NCBI GenBank assembly: GCA_937871435.1
Contig: CALMQM010000115.1
Location: 1 to 32,314, forward strand
DNA: 32,314 nt
From: an uncultured Bacteroidota bacterium
Lineage (GTDB): Bacteria; Bacteroidota; Bacteroidia; AKYH767-A; 2013-40CM-41-45
Reading direction: 5' to 3'
Shown: piece after piece, positions 7,749 through 16,937 of the stretch
Layout: the number at the start of each line of letters is the position of its first letter
Numbering within the stretch: the first letter of the stretch is position 1
Notes under the pieces: model-generated
Databases searched by the model: none
Seen by the model: the letters and a program-made list of their open reading frames with translations, nothing else
What the model was told of the DNA's origin: nothing
Position numbers and translations under genes: made by a program

Positions 7749-10700
7749 TTATAATGCTTTGAGTGCCGCCTCTGTCTTAATCCAGTTTTCTTTCAATTGA
7801 GGCACAAAAGATTCACACTCGGGTGGATTTGCTGATTTACCAAGCAACTCAATATTTCTACAGGTCTCAGCTAGTAAATTAGCTCCGATATTCAATGCAG
7901 ATCCTTTCAGTTTGTGAGCAAGTCGGCTCATATTCGTATAATCACCTGCTTTGCAAAAGCTATCTATTTCCTTCACTATATCTGTTCCCTGCTCAAGGAA
8001 CATAGTCAGAACCTGACTGAAAAAAGTCGGGTCAGCGCCTGCGGTCATATCACGCAATCGTTGCAATACTGCTTTATCCAAAATAGCTTCGGGTTCAGTT
8101 GTACTTTTTTTATTGTTATTCTGTTGAGCCATTTCTGTTCTCACCTGAATATACCTTCCACCCCACTTACGAATCCGCTCAACTATTTCTTCAATCAGAA
8201 ATGGCTTGCTGATGTAATCATCCATACCGGCTTCAATGCATTTTTCCTTATCTCCTTCAAGAGCAAATGCCGTCATCGCTACTATAATCGGACGATGAGG
8301 CAAATCCATCTTATGAATAATAAAACGAGTAGCTTCTAATCCATCCAGCTCCGGCATTTGAACATCCATGAAGATCAAATCGTAACTCTCATTTCTCAAA
8401 GCCTCAATCACTTCCAAACCATTGCTCACCATTGCCGGATGATATCCCAATCCTTCGAAGATATTCATCGCCAGCTTTTGATTAATTTGATTGTCTTCTG
8501 CAATAAGAATTCTTACCGGCACATGTTCTGCCAGTTTAATATCCATCTTGCCCAAATCATGATCATGCTGACTGCGTGAATGATCTTCAATGGAAAATAC
8601 TCCTATCAAAATATCCAACACTTTGGAACGATCAACATTTTTCGGAATAACCGCCGATACAAGATCACTTGAATAATCAAAAACCACAGTGTCTGAATGA
8701 TCCGCATTGAACAAAACAATTGGCAATTCCGATTTCGGTTTCAACGCCCGGATTTTTTCCGCCAAAGTAAGCGCCTTCGCGCTGATCATTTGCGCATCAA
8801 TCAATACAAGGTTGATGTCTTTTCCTTCGCTTACTATGTCCAGCGCTTTTTGTGAATCATCAGTACTACGCGGTACCATGTTCCAGCGTCTGAAATAGCT
8901 CGAATAAATATCTGCTTCTGTCTTGTCGTCACTGATCAGTAACACATGAGAATTAATCAGCTTGTTACTGCCATTCCCGGTATTTCTTGGAGTATCTGAA
9001 GCACTGACAGATTCTGACTTAATGGTAAACCGGAAATTAGAACCTTGTCCGGGTACACTCTCTACCCATATTCTACCTCCCATTAATTCCACCAGATTTT
9101 TACAAATTGCAAGACCCAATCCGGTACCACCATATGTTCTCGCTGTACCTGCATCTGCCTGGGAAAAGCTTCTGAACAGTTTGGCAATTTTTTCCGGTGG
9201 AATACCTACTCCTGTATCTTTTACTTCAAATAACAATTCTGTTTTGCCATCAAGTTCCTTAACTCTGGTAACACTGATTGTGATCATTCCTTTCGGTGTG
9301 AATTTTATCGCGTTTCCGACAAGGTTCATCATGATTTGACGCAATCGGGTAATGTCACCATAGATATAGGAAGGAACATTCGGGGCAATAGTATATTGCA
9401 AAGCGAGATTCTTTTCAATCGCTTTGGATGACATCAAATCAAATGTTTCTTCGATGGCTCTCTTAATCAATACAGGCTTATGCTCCAATTCCATTTTGGC
9501 AGATTCAATTTTTGAAAAATCCAAAATGTCATTTATCACCGACAACAATGCTTCTCCACTGAGCAGGATGCTATCTACATAATCCTGTTGCTTAGGCGAT
9601 AAAGAAGTTTGATTCAACAATTTCCCCATACCTATGACTCCATTCAATGGAGTCCGTATTTCATGACTCATCGTAGCAAGGAAAGTGGACTTTGCTTCTG
9701 TCGCCGCTTCTGCTTCCTTTTTATCGTGAATTAATTTAAGCTCTGACTTTTTTCGGTCACTGATATCATGGCCAAACAATGTAACACTCAAAACATTGTT
9801 ATAATCATCTTTCACAGGCGTCACCACAATTTCAACATCCACTCTCTTTCCATGCATTACTACATTTTTTTCAAGAGAAAAATGCTCGCCTGTATATGCC
9901 CGACGATGCATTTCAAAATATTCTGAATGAAAATCTTCTGGTAAAATGTCCAGTAAATTAAACCCGGTTTCTACTACAATTCCTGTGAGAGCAAAGAGTA
10001 AATCACTAAGTTTTGAATTAATGAGCAATATGGTGTGGTGCTTGTCAACTGATAAAATGGAATACTCAGCATTTTCCACCAGAGCGTTTAATTTTTCCTT
10101 CCGGTCATAAAGTGTACGTTCTATCCGCTTTTTCTGCGTGATGTTCTCAACCATGGTGATAATAAACTGCGGACGACCAAGTTCATCCAACACCGTAGTA
10201 GAATGAGAAGTAACCCAGATCACATCATTGTTCCGCTTCACCAATCTTTTTTCACGCTTGCTCAACGGCACTTCATTTCTGAACAAAGCAGAAAGATTTT
10301 TCCTTTCTTTTTCTTTCTCTTCCGGATGCACTATGTCAGGAAAACTAATTTGCTGCAATTCGATTTCAGTATAACCAAGCAGATCACAAAAAGCTTTGTT
10401 GGCACGGGTAAATTTATAATTCATCCCAATCAGTGCCATAGCCTGCATTCCTTCTTCAAAATATTTCGCCATAGGCGAATCCTTCGCCTGACCAGAAACA
10501 GATTCTGCATTACTGGAATTTATATTCTGATAATTTTGATCACCATGAGTTTCTGTTATTCTCAGCATGAGTGATCGTTCTCCCGGCTCCTGATTTTTTA
10601 CCATCTGAACCATCCCACTGAATTTTCCACCTTTCAGACTTACAAAACTACCTTTGGCATTTGCTTTTCCCTGACGATCCAGTGAACGACGAATTTGTTT

Positions 10701-11162
10701 CTTCTCTTCTTTGGACCAGTCTTCCGCCATGAAGCGTGAAAGATCAGAACCAAGAAGTGTGTTTTTATCCGTTGTTTCAAAAAGTCTCATCGCCTCTTCG
10801 GAACAATCGAGAATTAATCCACTGGTTGTACTGATGATAAATAATGCATCAGGAAAGGCAGGAATTCCGGCATTCGATTTCGTCCGGTTTTCTTCCGGTT
10901 CAACATTTTCTTTTTCATTTGAATCTTCTTCCGGAATTAATTCCTGACTTCCGGAAACCCTGAACCACATGTACAACAATGTCAGGATGACAAACCCAAA
11001 CAAGCTAAGCAAGAGGAAAAAAGTAAAATGCAATTGAAGCAGGTAATCCAATACAAACACCAAAGCATATACCACAGCAACTGCAAAAAGCAGCAGTCGG
11101 TATAATACCTTTCGCCCTTCATCAGGAATAGGCCGGCGAATATTTCTCGGAGTTTTGCTCAA
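7749..11162 (-). CDS. Hybrid sensor histidine kinase (2 TM, PAS repeats, HisKA-HATPase, two receivers, Hpt)
   Basis: A 1137-residue membrane-bound phosphorelay protein. N-terminus: two adjacent membrane helices at about 20-42 and 47-67 with almost no periplasmic loop, so sensing is probably cytoplasmic. Then three PAS-type domains (around 100-200, 230-345, 355-470; the second ends in the PAC-like PQFIITMVENITQKKR). HisKA has H500 in SHEIRTPLNG. HATPase_c has NLVGNAIKFTPKG, DTGVGIPP and GGTGLGLAI. Two receivers follow: one with D789 (VLIDAQM, acidic pair SDD, Lys in IPKN) and a canonical one with D933 (IFMDVQMPELDG, AEDN, KPF). The C-terminal Hpt carries H1083 (AHKLKGSALN). The start is TTG at 11162: an in-frame TAA lies six codons upstream and no ATG or GTG intervenes. 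No separate response regulator gene is adjacent, so the output partner is unknown. Confidence 0.93.
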   Translation of the reverse strand: MSKTPRNIRRPIPDEGRKVLYRLLLFAVAVVYALVFVLDYLLQLHFTFFLLLSLFGFVILTLLYMWFRVSGSQELIPEEDSNEKENVEPEENRTKSNAGIPAFPDALFIISTTSGLILDCSEEAMRLFETTDKNTLLGSDLSRFMAEDWSKEEKKQIRRSLDRQGKANAKGSFVSLKGGKFSGMVQMVKNQEPGERSLMLRITETHGDQNYQNINSSNAESVSGQAKDSPMAKYFEEGMQAMALIGMNYKFTRANKAFCDLLGYTEIELQQISFPDIVHPEEKEKERKNLSALFRNEVPLSKREKRLVKRNNDVIWVTSHSTTVLDELGRPQFIITMVENITQKKRIERTLYDRKEKLNALVENAEYSILSVDKHHTILLINSKLSDLLFALTGIVVETGFNLLDILPEDFHSEYFEMHRRAYTGEHFSLEKNVVMHGKRVDVEIVVTPVKDDYNNVLSVTLFGHDISDRKKSELKLIHDKKEAEAATEAKSTFLATMSHEIRTPLNGVIGMGKLLNQTSLSPKQQDYVDSILLSGEALLSVINDILDFSKIESAKMELEHKPVLIKRAIEETFDLMSSKAIEKNLALQYTIAPNVPSYIYGDITRLRQIMMNLVGNAIKFTPKGMITISVTRVKELDGKTELLFEVKDTGVGIPPEKIAKLFRSFSQADAGTARTYGGTGLGLAICKNLVELMGGRIWVESVPGQGSNFRFTIKSESVSASDTPRNTGNGSNKLINSHVLLISDDKTEADIYSSYFRRWNMVPRSTDDSQKALDIVSEGKDINLVLIDAQMISAKALTLAEKIRALKPKSELPIVLFNADHSDTVVFDYSSDLVSAVIPKNVDRSKVLDILIGVFSIEDHSRSQHDHDLGKMDIKLAEHVPVRILIAEDNQINQKLAMNIFEGLGYHPAMVSNGLEVIEALRNESYDLIFMDVQMPELDGLEATRFIIHKMDLPHRPIIVAMTAFALEGDKEKCIEAGMDDYISKPFLIEEIVERIRKWGGRYIQVRTEMAQQNNNKKSTTEPEAILDKAVLQRLRDMTAGADPTFFSQVLTMFLEQGTDIVKEIDSFCKAGDYTNMSRLAHKLKGSALNIGANLLAETCRNIELLGKSANPPECESFVPQLKENWIKTEAALKAL

Positions 11163-11476
11163 ATGGTTTGCGCCCGTTTATGGCTTTATCTTTATATGCT
11201 TTCCGTTCAAGTAGGTTCTTAAAACGAGGGCCTTAATTCAGTTAAAAGCATCGTTTTTATTACAAAAACGAACATTTCATTCTGTTTCAAGTTGGGAAAT
11301 GAGAGGCCGGTAACGAACTCTCTATTCAACTATTTTAAGATGCTCAAACCCTGATCTGTGGCGGATTTCGGGAGCAATTAAGAAAAAAACCCGGCAGATC
11401 TCATGAATTGAGGTGTCTGACCGGGTTATTAAGATTGCTTTTTTCGCGAGGTGCAAAAAAAATTCAGGTAGATTTC
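11163..11476. other. 314-bp gap between histidine kinase and oligoendopeptidase genes
   Basis: Contains the pepF terminator at 11382-11427, an AT-rich perfect 7-bp inverted repeat (CGTTTTT 11252-11258 / AAAAACG 11264-11270, 5-nt loop) of unknown meaning that would lie in the leader or promoter region of the kinase gene, and the TTG start region of that gene. I see no convincing TAnnTTTG promoter and no ORF. Confidence 0.5.
11382..11427 (-). terminator. Intrinsic terminator of the DUF5606-oligoendopeptidase operon
   Basis: Read on the minus strand, AACCCGGTCAGA at 11427-11416 pairs with TCTGCCGGGTT at 11397-11387 with a single bulged base and is followed by a run of T (A-run 11383-11389 on the plus strand). 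It lies 50 bp downstream of the oligoendopeptidase stop. Confidence 0.8.
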
Positions 11477-13198
11477 TTACACTTTATTGAGCTCTTCTTT
11501 AACAAAGTTCACCAACTCATGAATGTATTTTTCAGAAAAATCAAATCGAATTCCGGCTGCTAAATACACCTCCGGAATGGATGCCGAATAACCTAAACCT
11601 AAAGCTTCTTTGTATTGTTGAATCGCTTTTGCAGGATTTTGCTTATAGTTTCTCCATACCGCAATAGCTCCAAGTTGTGCCATTCCATATTCAATGTAAT
11701 AAAACGGAACTTCAAACAAATGCAATTGTTTCTGCCACATGGCTTCGAGAGGATTTTGTTCCGTAGTCCAATCGATCTCTTTTGAACTAAACTGCAAATA
11801 GATTCTCTTCCACGCGTCAGTGCGTTCTTTGGTTGTGTGATCCGGATTCATGTACAACCAATGCTGAAAATGATCTACACATGCAATCCAGGGTAATGCT
11901 TCCAGCACGTTTTCCAATTGCTCGCGACGAGCTCTTTTCAAATCATCCGGATTGGAAAAGAAATGATGCCAGTGTTCCATCGAAATCAATTCCATACTCA
12001 TCGATGCAAGCTCTGCAATCTCAGAAGGTATTTCTTTAAACCCGATAAAATCAAGATCCCTCGTCAGCATGGAATGAATCGCATGTCCACCTTCGTGAAC
12101 CATCGTCACAACATCACGCAGAGATCCACTTGCATTCATAAAAATAAATGGAACACCGGATTCATAAAGTGGATAATTGTAACCACCCGGGGCTTTGCCG
12201 ATGCGCGAATCAAGATCTACATAATGCATTTGCTCCAATGTGCGAGTCACTTCACCGAAATAAGGATCGATTTCTGTGAAACAACTGATTGTTTGCGCCA
12301 TCAGCTCTTCTCCCTTTTTAAAAGGCTTCATGTCATCACGACCCATAGTATCCACATCGAGATCCCAAGGCTTCAAGGTGTCAAGATTCAGTGCAGCTTT
12401 TCTTTCTGCAAACAAGGTATCCAACACAGGAACTATTGCGGTACGGACTGATTCGTGAAAATGTTGACAATCTTCTGGTGTATAATCGAAACGATCAAGA
12501 TCAACAAACTTATAATCACGGTAGTTTGCGAATCCGGCCTGCTGAGCCATACGATGTCTCAGAGCAACTAATTCGGAAAATAAAGTATCCAGTTTTTCCC
12601 TGTCTTGCAGACGCCTGTTTTGAATTTTGTGATAAACATCCTCTCTTAGTTCACGCGAAGGATTCTTCAGGAAATTGGCTGCTTGCTGTAATGTGAGAGT
12701 TTTTCCATCTACGTCAACTGTCATAGCACCTGCAATCTCTCCGTACTTTTGCTCTTTCACAGACAATTCAGCCTGAACAGGAATATTTTCTTCTCTGAAA
12801 ATTCTGATTGAATTTTCAACCTGCTTCAGATACAAAATATAGCGCTTATCCAATTCCGTTTTGTACGAACAATTAACCAACTTCTTATTTAACTGATCAG
12901 CGAATGGTTCAATTTTCGGAATTATATTTTCAACAAAATGTGTGTAAGCCTCGGTTAATTTCTTATCCGTAGTATCACAGGTCATTCGGATGTACAACCA
13001 ACCAACATGTTCTTGTATCACAGAATCAAGCTCTGTAATATCTGACAACCACCGCTGTAATTCACTCAGTGAGTTTATTTCTCTGCCGGTTAAATCAAGA
13101 TAGAATGGCTCAACAGCGTCCCAGGTAGTGAGATCAAGAGTTGCCGGTAAAAAGTTGCGCCGGATTTTTTCCGGCGCTTGAATGGTATTGGATGTCAT
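11477..13198 (-). CDS. pepF: M3-family zinc oligoendopeptidase (PepF-like)
   Basis: A 573-residue M3 metallopeptidase with the zinc motif HEGGH at residues 368-372 (context MVHEGGHAIHSML) and the third ligand Glu about 25 residues later in SEIAELASMSMEL. Other family marks are the substrate-binding region PGGYNYPLYESGVPFIFMN, the helix FANYRDYKFVDLDRFDYTPED, and the C-terminal FYYIEYGMAQLGAIAVW with GLGYSASIPE. Such enzymes cut short peptides, usually in the cytoplasm; there is no signal peptide here. The ATG at 13198 follows the DUF5606 stop by five bases, so the two are almost certainly cotranscribed; the hairpin at 11382-11427 ends the unit. Assigned as the Bacteroidota M3 oligoendopeptidase group rather than Dcp, judging by length and the HEGGH form. 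Confidence 0.92.
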   Translation of the reverse strand: MTSNTIQAPEKIRRNFLPATLDLTTWDAVEPFYLDLTGREINSLSELQRWLSDITELDSVIQEHVGWLYIRMTCDTTDKKLTEAYTHFVENIIPKIEPFADQLNKKLVNCSYKTELDKRYILYLKQVENSIRIFREENIPVQAELSVKEQKYGEIAGAMTVDVDGKTLTLQQAANFLKNPSRELREDVYHKIQNRRLQDREKLDTLFSELVALRHRMAQQAGFANYRDYKFVDLDRFDYTPEDCQHFHESVRTAIVPVLDTLFAERKAALNLDTLKPWDLDVDTMGRDDMKPFKKGEELMAQTISCFTEIDPYFGEVTRTLEQMHYVDLDSRIGKAPGGYNYPLYESGVPFIFMNASGSLRDVVTMVHEGGHAIHSMLTRDLDFIGFKEIPSEIAELASMSMELISMEHWHHFFSNPDDLKRARREQLENVLEALPWIACVDHFQHWLYMNPDHTTKERTDAWKRIYLQFSSKEIDWTTEQNPLEAMWQKQLHLFEVPFYYIEYGMAQLGAIAVWRNYKQNPAKAIQQYKEALGLGYSASIPEVYLAAGIRFDFSEKYIHELVNFVKEELNKV

Positions 13199-13203
13199 GT
13201 TCT

Positions 13204-13728
13204 TTAAACTTTCTTTCTCGTTTTTGCTGTAGTGGCTTTTGCAGATTCAGCTTTCGGTCCGTGTGCTTCGTGTTTCTTAGGAATTGGTTTCTCGTGTTCA
13301 TTCGAAGTCGAAATCTTATCATCCGCCTCACCCTGCACTTCTTCTTCTTTGCTGAAATCAATTTTATCCTTCAACAAATCATACCAAACCAGCATTTTTT
13401 TAATATCAGAAGTATACACTCTCTCTTCATCAAATGTTGGTACAACTTTTTTGAAATAGTCACGCAGCTTTCCGGCATCTCCTTTTGGATCAACTCCCAG
13501 CTTCTGACCATCCGTTTGCTGGATCTTTTTGTAGATCTCACGCAAAGGCATTTCTTCATCGGTTGTATACACCGCAATATCTACCAGTGTCATGATCCGT
13601 TGATTCGAATTAATCATCGTTCGTTTGGAATCAACAAGGGATTCAACTATGAATCCGTTTTTGTTGTTCGCTACAACCTTATAAAGGCCGCTCATTCCGG
13701 GTACTGAAATAATGTCTTTTAATTCCAT
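13204..13728 (-). CDS. DUF5606 family protein
   Basis: A 174-residue protein whose first ~130 residues match what I recall of the Bacteroidota-specific DUF5606 domain: MELKDIISVPGMSGLYKVV, then NNKNGFIVESLVDSKR, RIMTLVDIAVYTTDEEMPL, and YFKKVVPTFDEERVYTSDIKKMLVWY. The last ~45 residues are charged and Lys/Glu/Ala-rich (PKKHEAHGPKAESAKATTAK), a low-complexity disordered tail often seen in this family. No signal peptide or membrane helix, so cytoplasmic. The function is not known to me. It is the first gene of a two-gene unit with the oligoendopeptidase (five-base spacing). A TAACTTTG -7-like box sits 21 bases upstream. Confidence 0.85.
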   Translation of the reverse strand: MELKDIISVPGMSGLYKVVANNKNGFIVESLVDSKRTMINSNQRIMTLVDIAVYTTDEEMPLREIYKKIQQTDGQKLGVDPKGDAGKLRDYFKKVVPTFDEERVYTSDIKKMLVWYDLLKDKIDFSKEEEVQGEADDKISTSNEHEKPIPKKHEAHGPKAESAKATTAKTRKKV

Positions 13729-13749
13729 AAATAAATTTCCTTGGTGCTA

Positions 13750-13757
13750 CAAAGTTA
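13750..13757 (-). promoter_or_regulatory. Possible -7 element for DUF5606-pepF
   Basis: Minus-strand TAACTTTG matches TAnnTTTG, a short distance upstream of the ATG at 13728. No clear -33 TTG at the usual spacing. Confidence 0.4.
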
Positions 13758-13902
13758 AAACGAAATTCGTCTGAAGATATTGAAACATGCAAATTTTCTT
13801 CACATCTTATTGTTACTGATAGTTCTTTAGGTTAGCTTTTGTATCACGGGTTCAGGCACATTTCGAATGAATTTCTGAGTATCACCTGTTTACTAAAATA
13901 CA

Positions 13903-13934
13903 AAAGCCCCGCAAGAGCTGATCTGCGGGGCTTT
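13903..13934 (-). terminator. Intrinsic terminator of the subtilisin-like protease gene
   Basis: Perfect 11-bp stem AAAGCCCCGCA (13903-13913) with TGCGGGGCTTT (13924-13934) around a 10-nt loop, 17 bp beyond the stop codon at 13952. On the minus strand it is followed by TTTTGTATTTT. Confidence 0.88.
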
Positions 13935-13951
13935 CCAAAGAACAATCGAGA

Positions 13952-16831
13952 TTATTTCACGATAATGAGCGGTAAAGTTTTTGAGTTCCTTCCACTTTGC
14001 AAACGATAAAAATAATTTCCGGAAGGGATTTTACTCAGGTCTACTGTCACTGAATATTTTCCTCCATTAAGCTTCTCTGCAAGGATTGTTTTTACCTTTT
14101 CTCCAAGTGTATTGTACAATGCCAGTTCAGTTGTATTGGTTTGTGGCAATATGAACGTGATCGTGCTTTGTTCACGGGCAGGATTCGGATAACTCTGTGA
14201 CATTGAAAATTCACCTGCTAATGGAATCTCAGTTAATCCTGTATACAAATTATCGTATTTAAGCTGGGCAGCATCCGCACTCGCCTGAATCATACTCAAA
14301 TCTTCCCCTGCAATAAGTGCAAAAGCGACAGTCACAGAATCTGAGGTACCAAGAGTGAATGGACCGGATGAAACCACCTGAATGATATCATTTCCCGTAG
14401 TTACTGAAGTTCCGCCATCCTTTCGGTAAGTTGAAAGGGCGGAATATTTTTCAGTATTACTAAATCCATCCGACAAATCCAGACCGCCGTTTCCTCCTGT
14501 AATATTATCAATAGAGTTATTATTAAACGGTCCTGAACTGAGTAATTTCATTCCAGCATACAAACCGGAAACATCCGTACTCCAGGCATATCCCATCTTA
14601 CGCAAACTGTCTACTGAGCATTTGTTATTGCCAAACTGAGGGATATCCCAGTCTGCAAACAAACCGGCATATAAATTCGACAATGTTCCTCCACTTGTAT
14701 TGTGGATTGTATATTCAACGATGATGTATTTTCTGTCAGCCTGAGACATCCAAGCAAAAGCACGATGTGAAATAAACACACTGATCGGTGATACAGATGT
14801 AGTACCATTGTCTCTGAAAGTTCCACTTGCATCGAAATCAGAATACACACCCGGTTCCTGAGAAGATACATTTACTACAGAAGCAAAGTCATTGTCATAA
14901 GTTGATCCGTCACCACGGACATTGTCAGAAACCTGAGTGCCCGAAGCACCAACCATCAAACCCATTTCGTATAAAATCGTAGCTCCTCCCATATAGGTGA
15001 ATCCTAATCCACCGGTTTGCTGACTGCTGTTGTATCCAGTCAGACCTTTACTTGTGATCGTAGAAGCAATGTCATTGATGGCTATGTTTACATAGTCAAC
15101 ATTTACCACAACGATAAAGGCATGGTAATCGGACCATGATCCGTCAGTCATTGTAATTTTAAATCTTACCTCAGTATTGCTTCCGGCAGTGGAATTGATC
15201 AGCACTCGGTAAGGACTCGCATAATTGGAAACCGTATCCAATGTACCTATGACTCCTGCCGCAAAAGTGTTTGAGAGAATAGTTACTGCAGAACTGGTAC
15301 TGGAGATTACGCAATTCAAATTGCTTGTTGGGCGGAGATAATTCTTAAAAACTGCAACTATGTCAAGCGTATCACCAATTACAAACACCTCGTTGTTGTT
15401 ATCAGTGATATGAACTGCATCCACCAAAACACCTGGAGAAACAGAATCCGTTACGGCACGATACAAGTTGACTCTTCCTTTTCCAAGTTTATTTCTATAC
15501 GGGGCATTTCCGCTCACTGAATAGATATCATCAGCAGTTGTGCGGAGTTGTTCTCCTACTTGCAATGAGTTCATGGACGGGAATCTGGATTTAACCATAG
15601 CCGCACAACCTGCAGCAATTGGCGATGCCATCGAAGTACCACTGTAGGCTGTATACGTATCATTGAATACAGTAGAGTAAATCTGATTTCCCGGAGCACA
15701 AACATCGATTGCGTAACCATAATTGGAAAATCCCGCTTTGCTGTCGCTGCTTGTTGTAGCGCCAACACTTAGTACATATTTGTAACTGCTTGGATAATGA
15801 TCTTCTTCCAGACCATCATTACCGGAAGCTGCAACTACAAGAGCATTCTTATCAATGGTCGCGTAGGTGATGATGTCTTGTTCAAACTGACTCACTCCAC
15901 CGGTTCTTCCCCATGAGCAATTGATCACATTCGCGCCATGATCCGCTGCGTAAACGATTCCATCATATCCATTGTCGATAGAAGTTGTGCTGGCATCAAG
16001 AGAAACCTTCACCGGTAAAAATTTACACAAGAACGATGGACCGGCCACACCTGTATTATTATCAACTACCGCAGCAGCACATCCTGAAACGTGCGATCCA
16101 TGATCACTATTCACTACCATTGGATCATTATCACTTTCACTGATATCCCAACCTCTGAAATTATCAATGAATCCGTCGTTGTCATCATCAGCACCATTGA
16201 TAGGATCATTCCAGTTGTATTTAATATTAGCTGCCAAATCCGGATGATCCCAATCTGTTCCACTGTCTACAATTCCTATCACTGTATTCGTATCTCCACG
16301 CCAAACATCCCACGCATTGTACAGGTTGATCTTTCCGTTCTGATACTGTGTGGCGATTTGAGGATCATTCGGAGTATAATCCATGAAATTTAAATACATC
16401 GGTTCAGCATATTCTACAGAACCGCTTTCCATTAGTTGCTCAATGCTTTTCTCCAAAGAAACACCATTTGCAAGTCGCAATTGATAGATCAGACTCAGAT
16501 CAACAGGTTTTACTGATCCTCTTGATTGACTCTGAACCGGTGCCTCTTTTTTGGGAAACTTCTTCTCTACAGATTGAACTGAAGCCAATTGAAACACAGA
16601 TTGCAATTTCGACTCTGAAATGGAATTGACGGAACAAAATGAGCGTAATTCAGGTTTCACTTTGATAATCAAAACTCCACTTTTCACACGGGCACCATGA
16701 AACAGGGATTCAGCTGAACTGCTTGGATTATTTGATACAGTGCTGATTCCATGCGGATTAGCGCCAATACTAATCAATGGAAGAGAAAGAAAGACAACTC
16801 CTGAGAGTAGCTTTTGTAATTGTTTTTTCAT
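13952..16831 (-). CDS. Secreted S8 (subtilisin-like) serine protease with T9SS C-terminal sorting domain
   Basis: A 959-residue exported protease. Signal peptide MKKQLQKLLSGVVFLSLPL; an N-terminal inhibitor-like propeptide to about residue 150 (IIKVKPELRSF, AEPMYLNF). The S8 catalytic triad is complete: D189 in GIVDSGTDWDHPDL, H244 in DHGSHVSG and S400 in YSGTSMASP, plus the oxyanion Asn region in VVAASGNDG. A calcium-binding-type DDDNDGFIDN loop follows the Asp. Beyond the catalytic domain (from ~460) are beta-sandwich regions without a name I can give, and the end has a type A sorting domain (SYPNPAREQSTITF to LPLIIVK), which directs export through the PorSS/T9SS. It is transcribed alone: a promoter-like pair at 16860-16890 and a strong terminator at 13903. 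Probably a cell-surface or released peptidase for nutrient use. Confidence 0.95.
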   Translation of the reverse strand: MKKQLQKLLSGVVFLSLPLISIGANPHGISTVSNNPSSSAESLFHGARVKSGVLIIKVKPELRSFCSVNSISESKLQSVFQLASVQSVEKKFPKKEAPVQSQSRGSVKPVDLSLIYQLRLANGVSLEKSIEQLMESGSVEYAEPMYLNFMDYTPNDPQIATQYQNGKINLYNAWDVWRGDTNTVIGIVDSGTDWDHPDLAANIKYNWNDPINGADDDNDGFIDNFRGWDISESDNDPMVVNSDHGSHVSGCAAAVVDNNTGVAGPSFLCKFLPVKVSLDASTTSIDNGYDGIVYAADHGANVINCSWGRTGGVSQFEQDIITYATIDKNALVVAASGNDGLEEDHYPSSYKYVLSVGATTSSDSKAGFSNYGYAIDVCAPGNQIYSTVFNDTYTAYSGTSMASPIAAGCAAMVKSRFPSMNSLQVGEQLRTTADDIYSVSGNAPYRNKLGKGRVNLYRAVTDSVSPGVLVDAVHITDNNNEVFVIGDTLDIVAVFKNYLRPTSNLNCVISSTSSAVTILSNTFAAGVIGTLDTVSNYASPYRVLINSTAGSNTEVRFKITMTDGSWSDYHAFIVVVNVDYVNIAINDIASTITSKGLTGYNSSQQTGGLGFTYMGGATILYEMGLMVGASGTQVSDNVRGDGSTYDNDFASVVNVSSQEPGVYSDFDASGTFRDNGTTSVSPISVFISHRAFAWMSQADRKYIIVEYTIHNTSGGTLSNLYAGLFADWDIPQFGNNKCSVDSLRKMGYAWSTDVSGLYAGMKLLSSGPFNNNSIDNITGGNGGLDLSDGFSNTEKYSALSTYRKDGGTSVTTGNDIIQVVSSGPFTLGTSDSVTVAFALIAGEDLSMIQASADAAQLKYDNLYTGLTEIPLAGEFSMSQSYPNPAREQSTITFILPQTNTTELALYNTLGEKVKTILAEKLNGGKYSVTVDLSKIPSGNYFYRLQSGRNSKTLPLIIVK

Positions 16832-16859
16832 GTTTGAATTGGGTTAACAGAATGCTTTG

Positions 16860-16890
16860 CACAAGGTAAATTGATTTTTTTGGATAACAA
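16860..16890 (-). promoter_or_regulatory. Predicted promoter of the subtilisin-like protease gene
   Basis: On the minus strand TTG (16890-16888), 19 bases, then TACCTTGT (from 16868). This is one mismatch from the Bacteroidota TTG-N19-TAnnTTTG form and lies about 30 bp ahead of the ATG at 16831. Confidence 0.45.
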
Positions 16891-16937
16891 TGGCTCCGGA
16901 TGAGGGTTCAATGATCTTGATTAAAATCTTCGATTCA

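Noticed and set aside
11833..12696. Several + strand ORFs of 60-177 residues within the oligoendopeptidase gene
   Set aside because: All lie antisense inside a well-conserved gene, show no family resemblance and no start signals; they are shadows.
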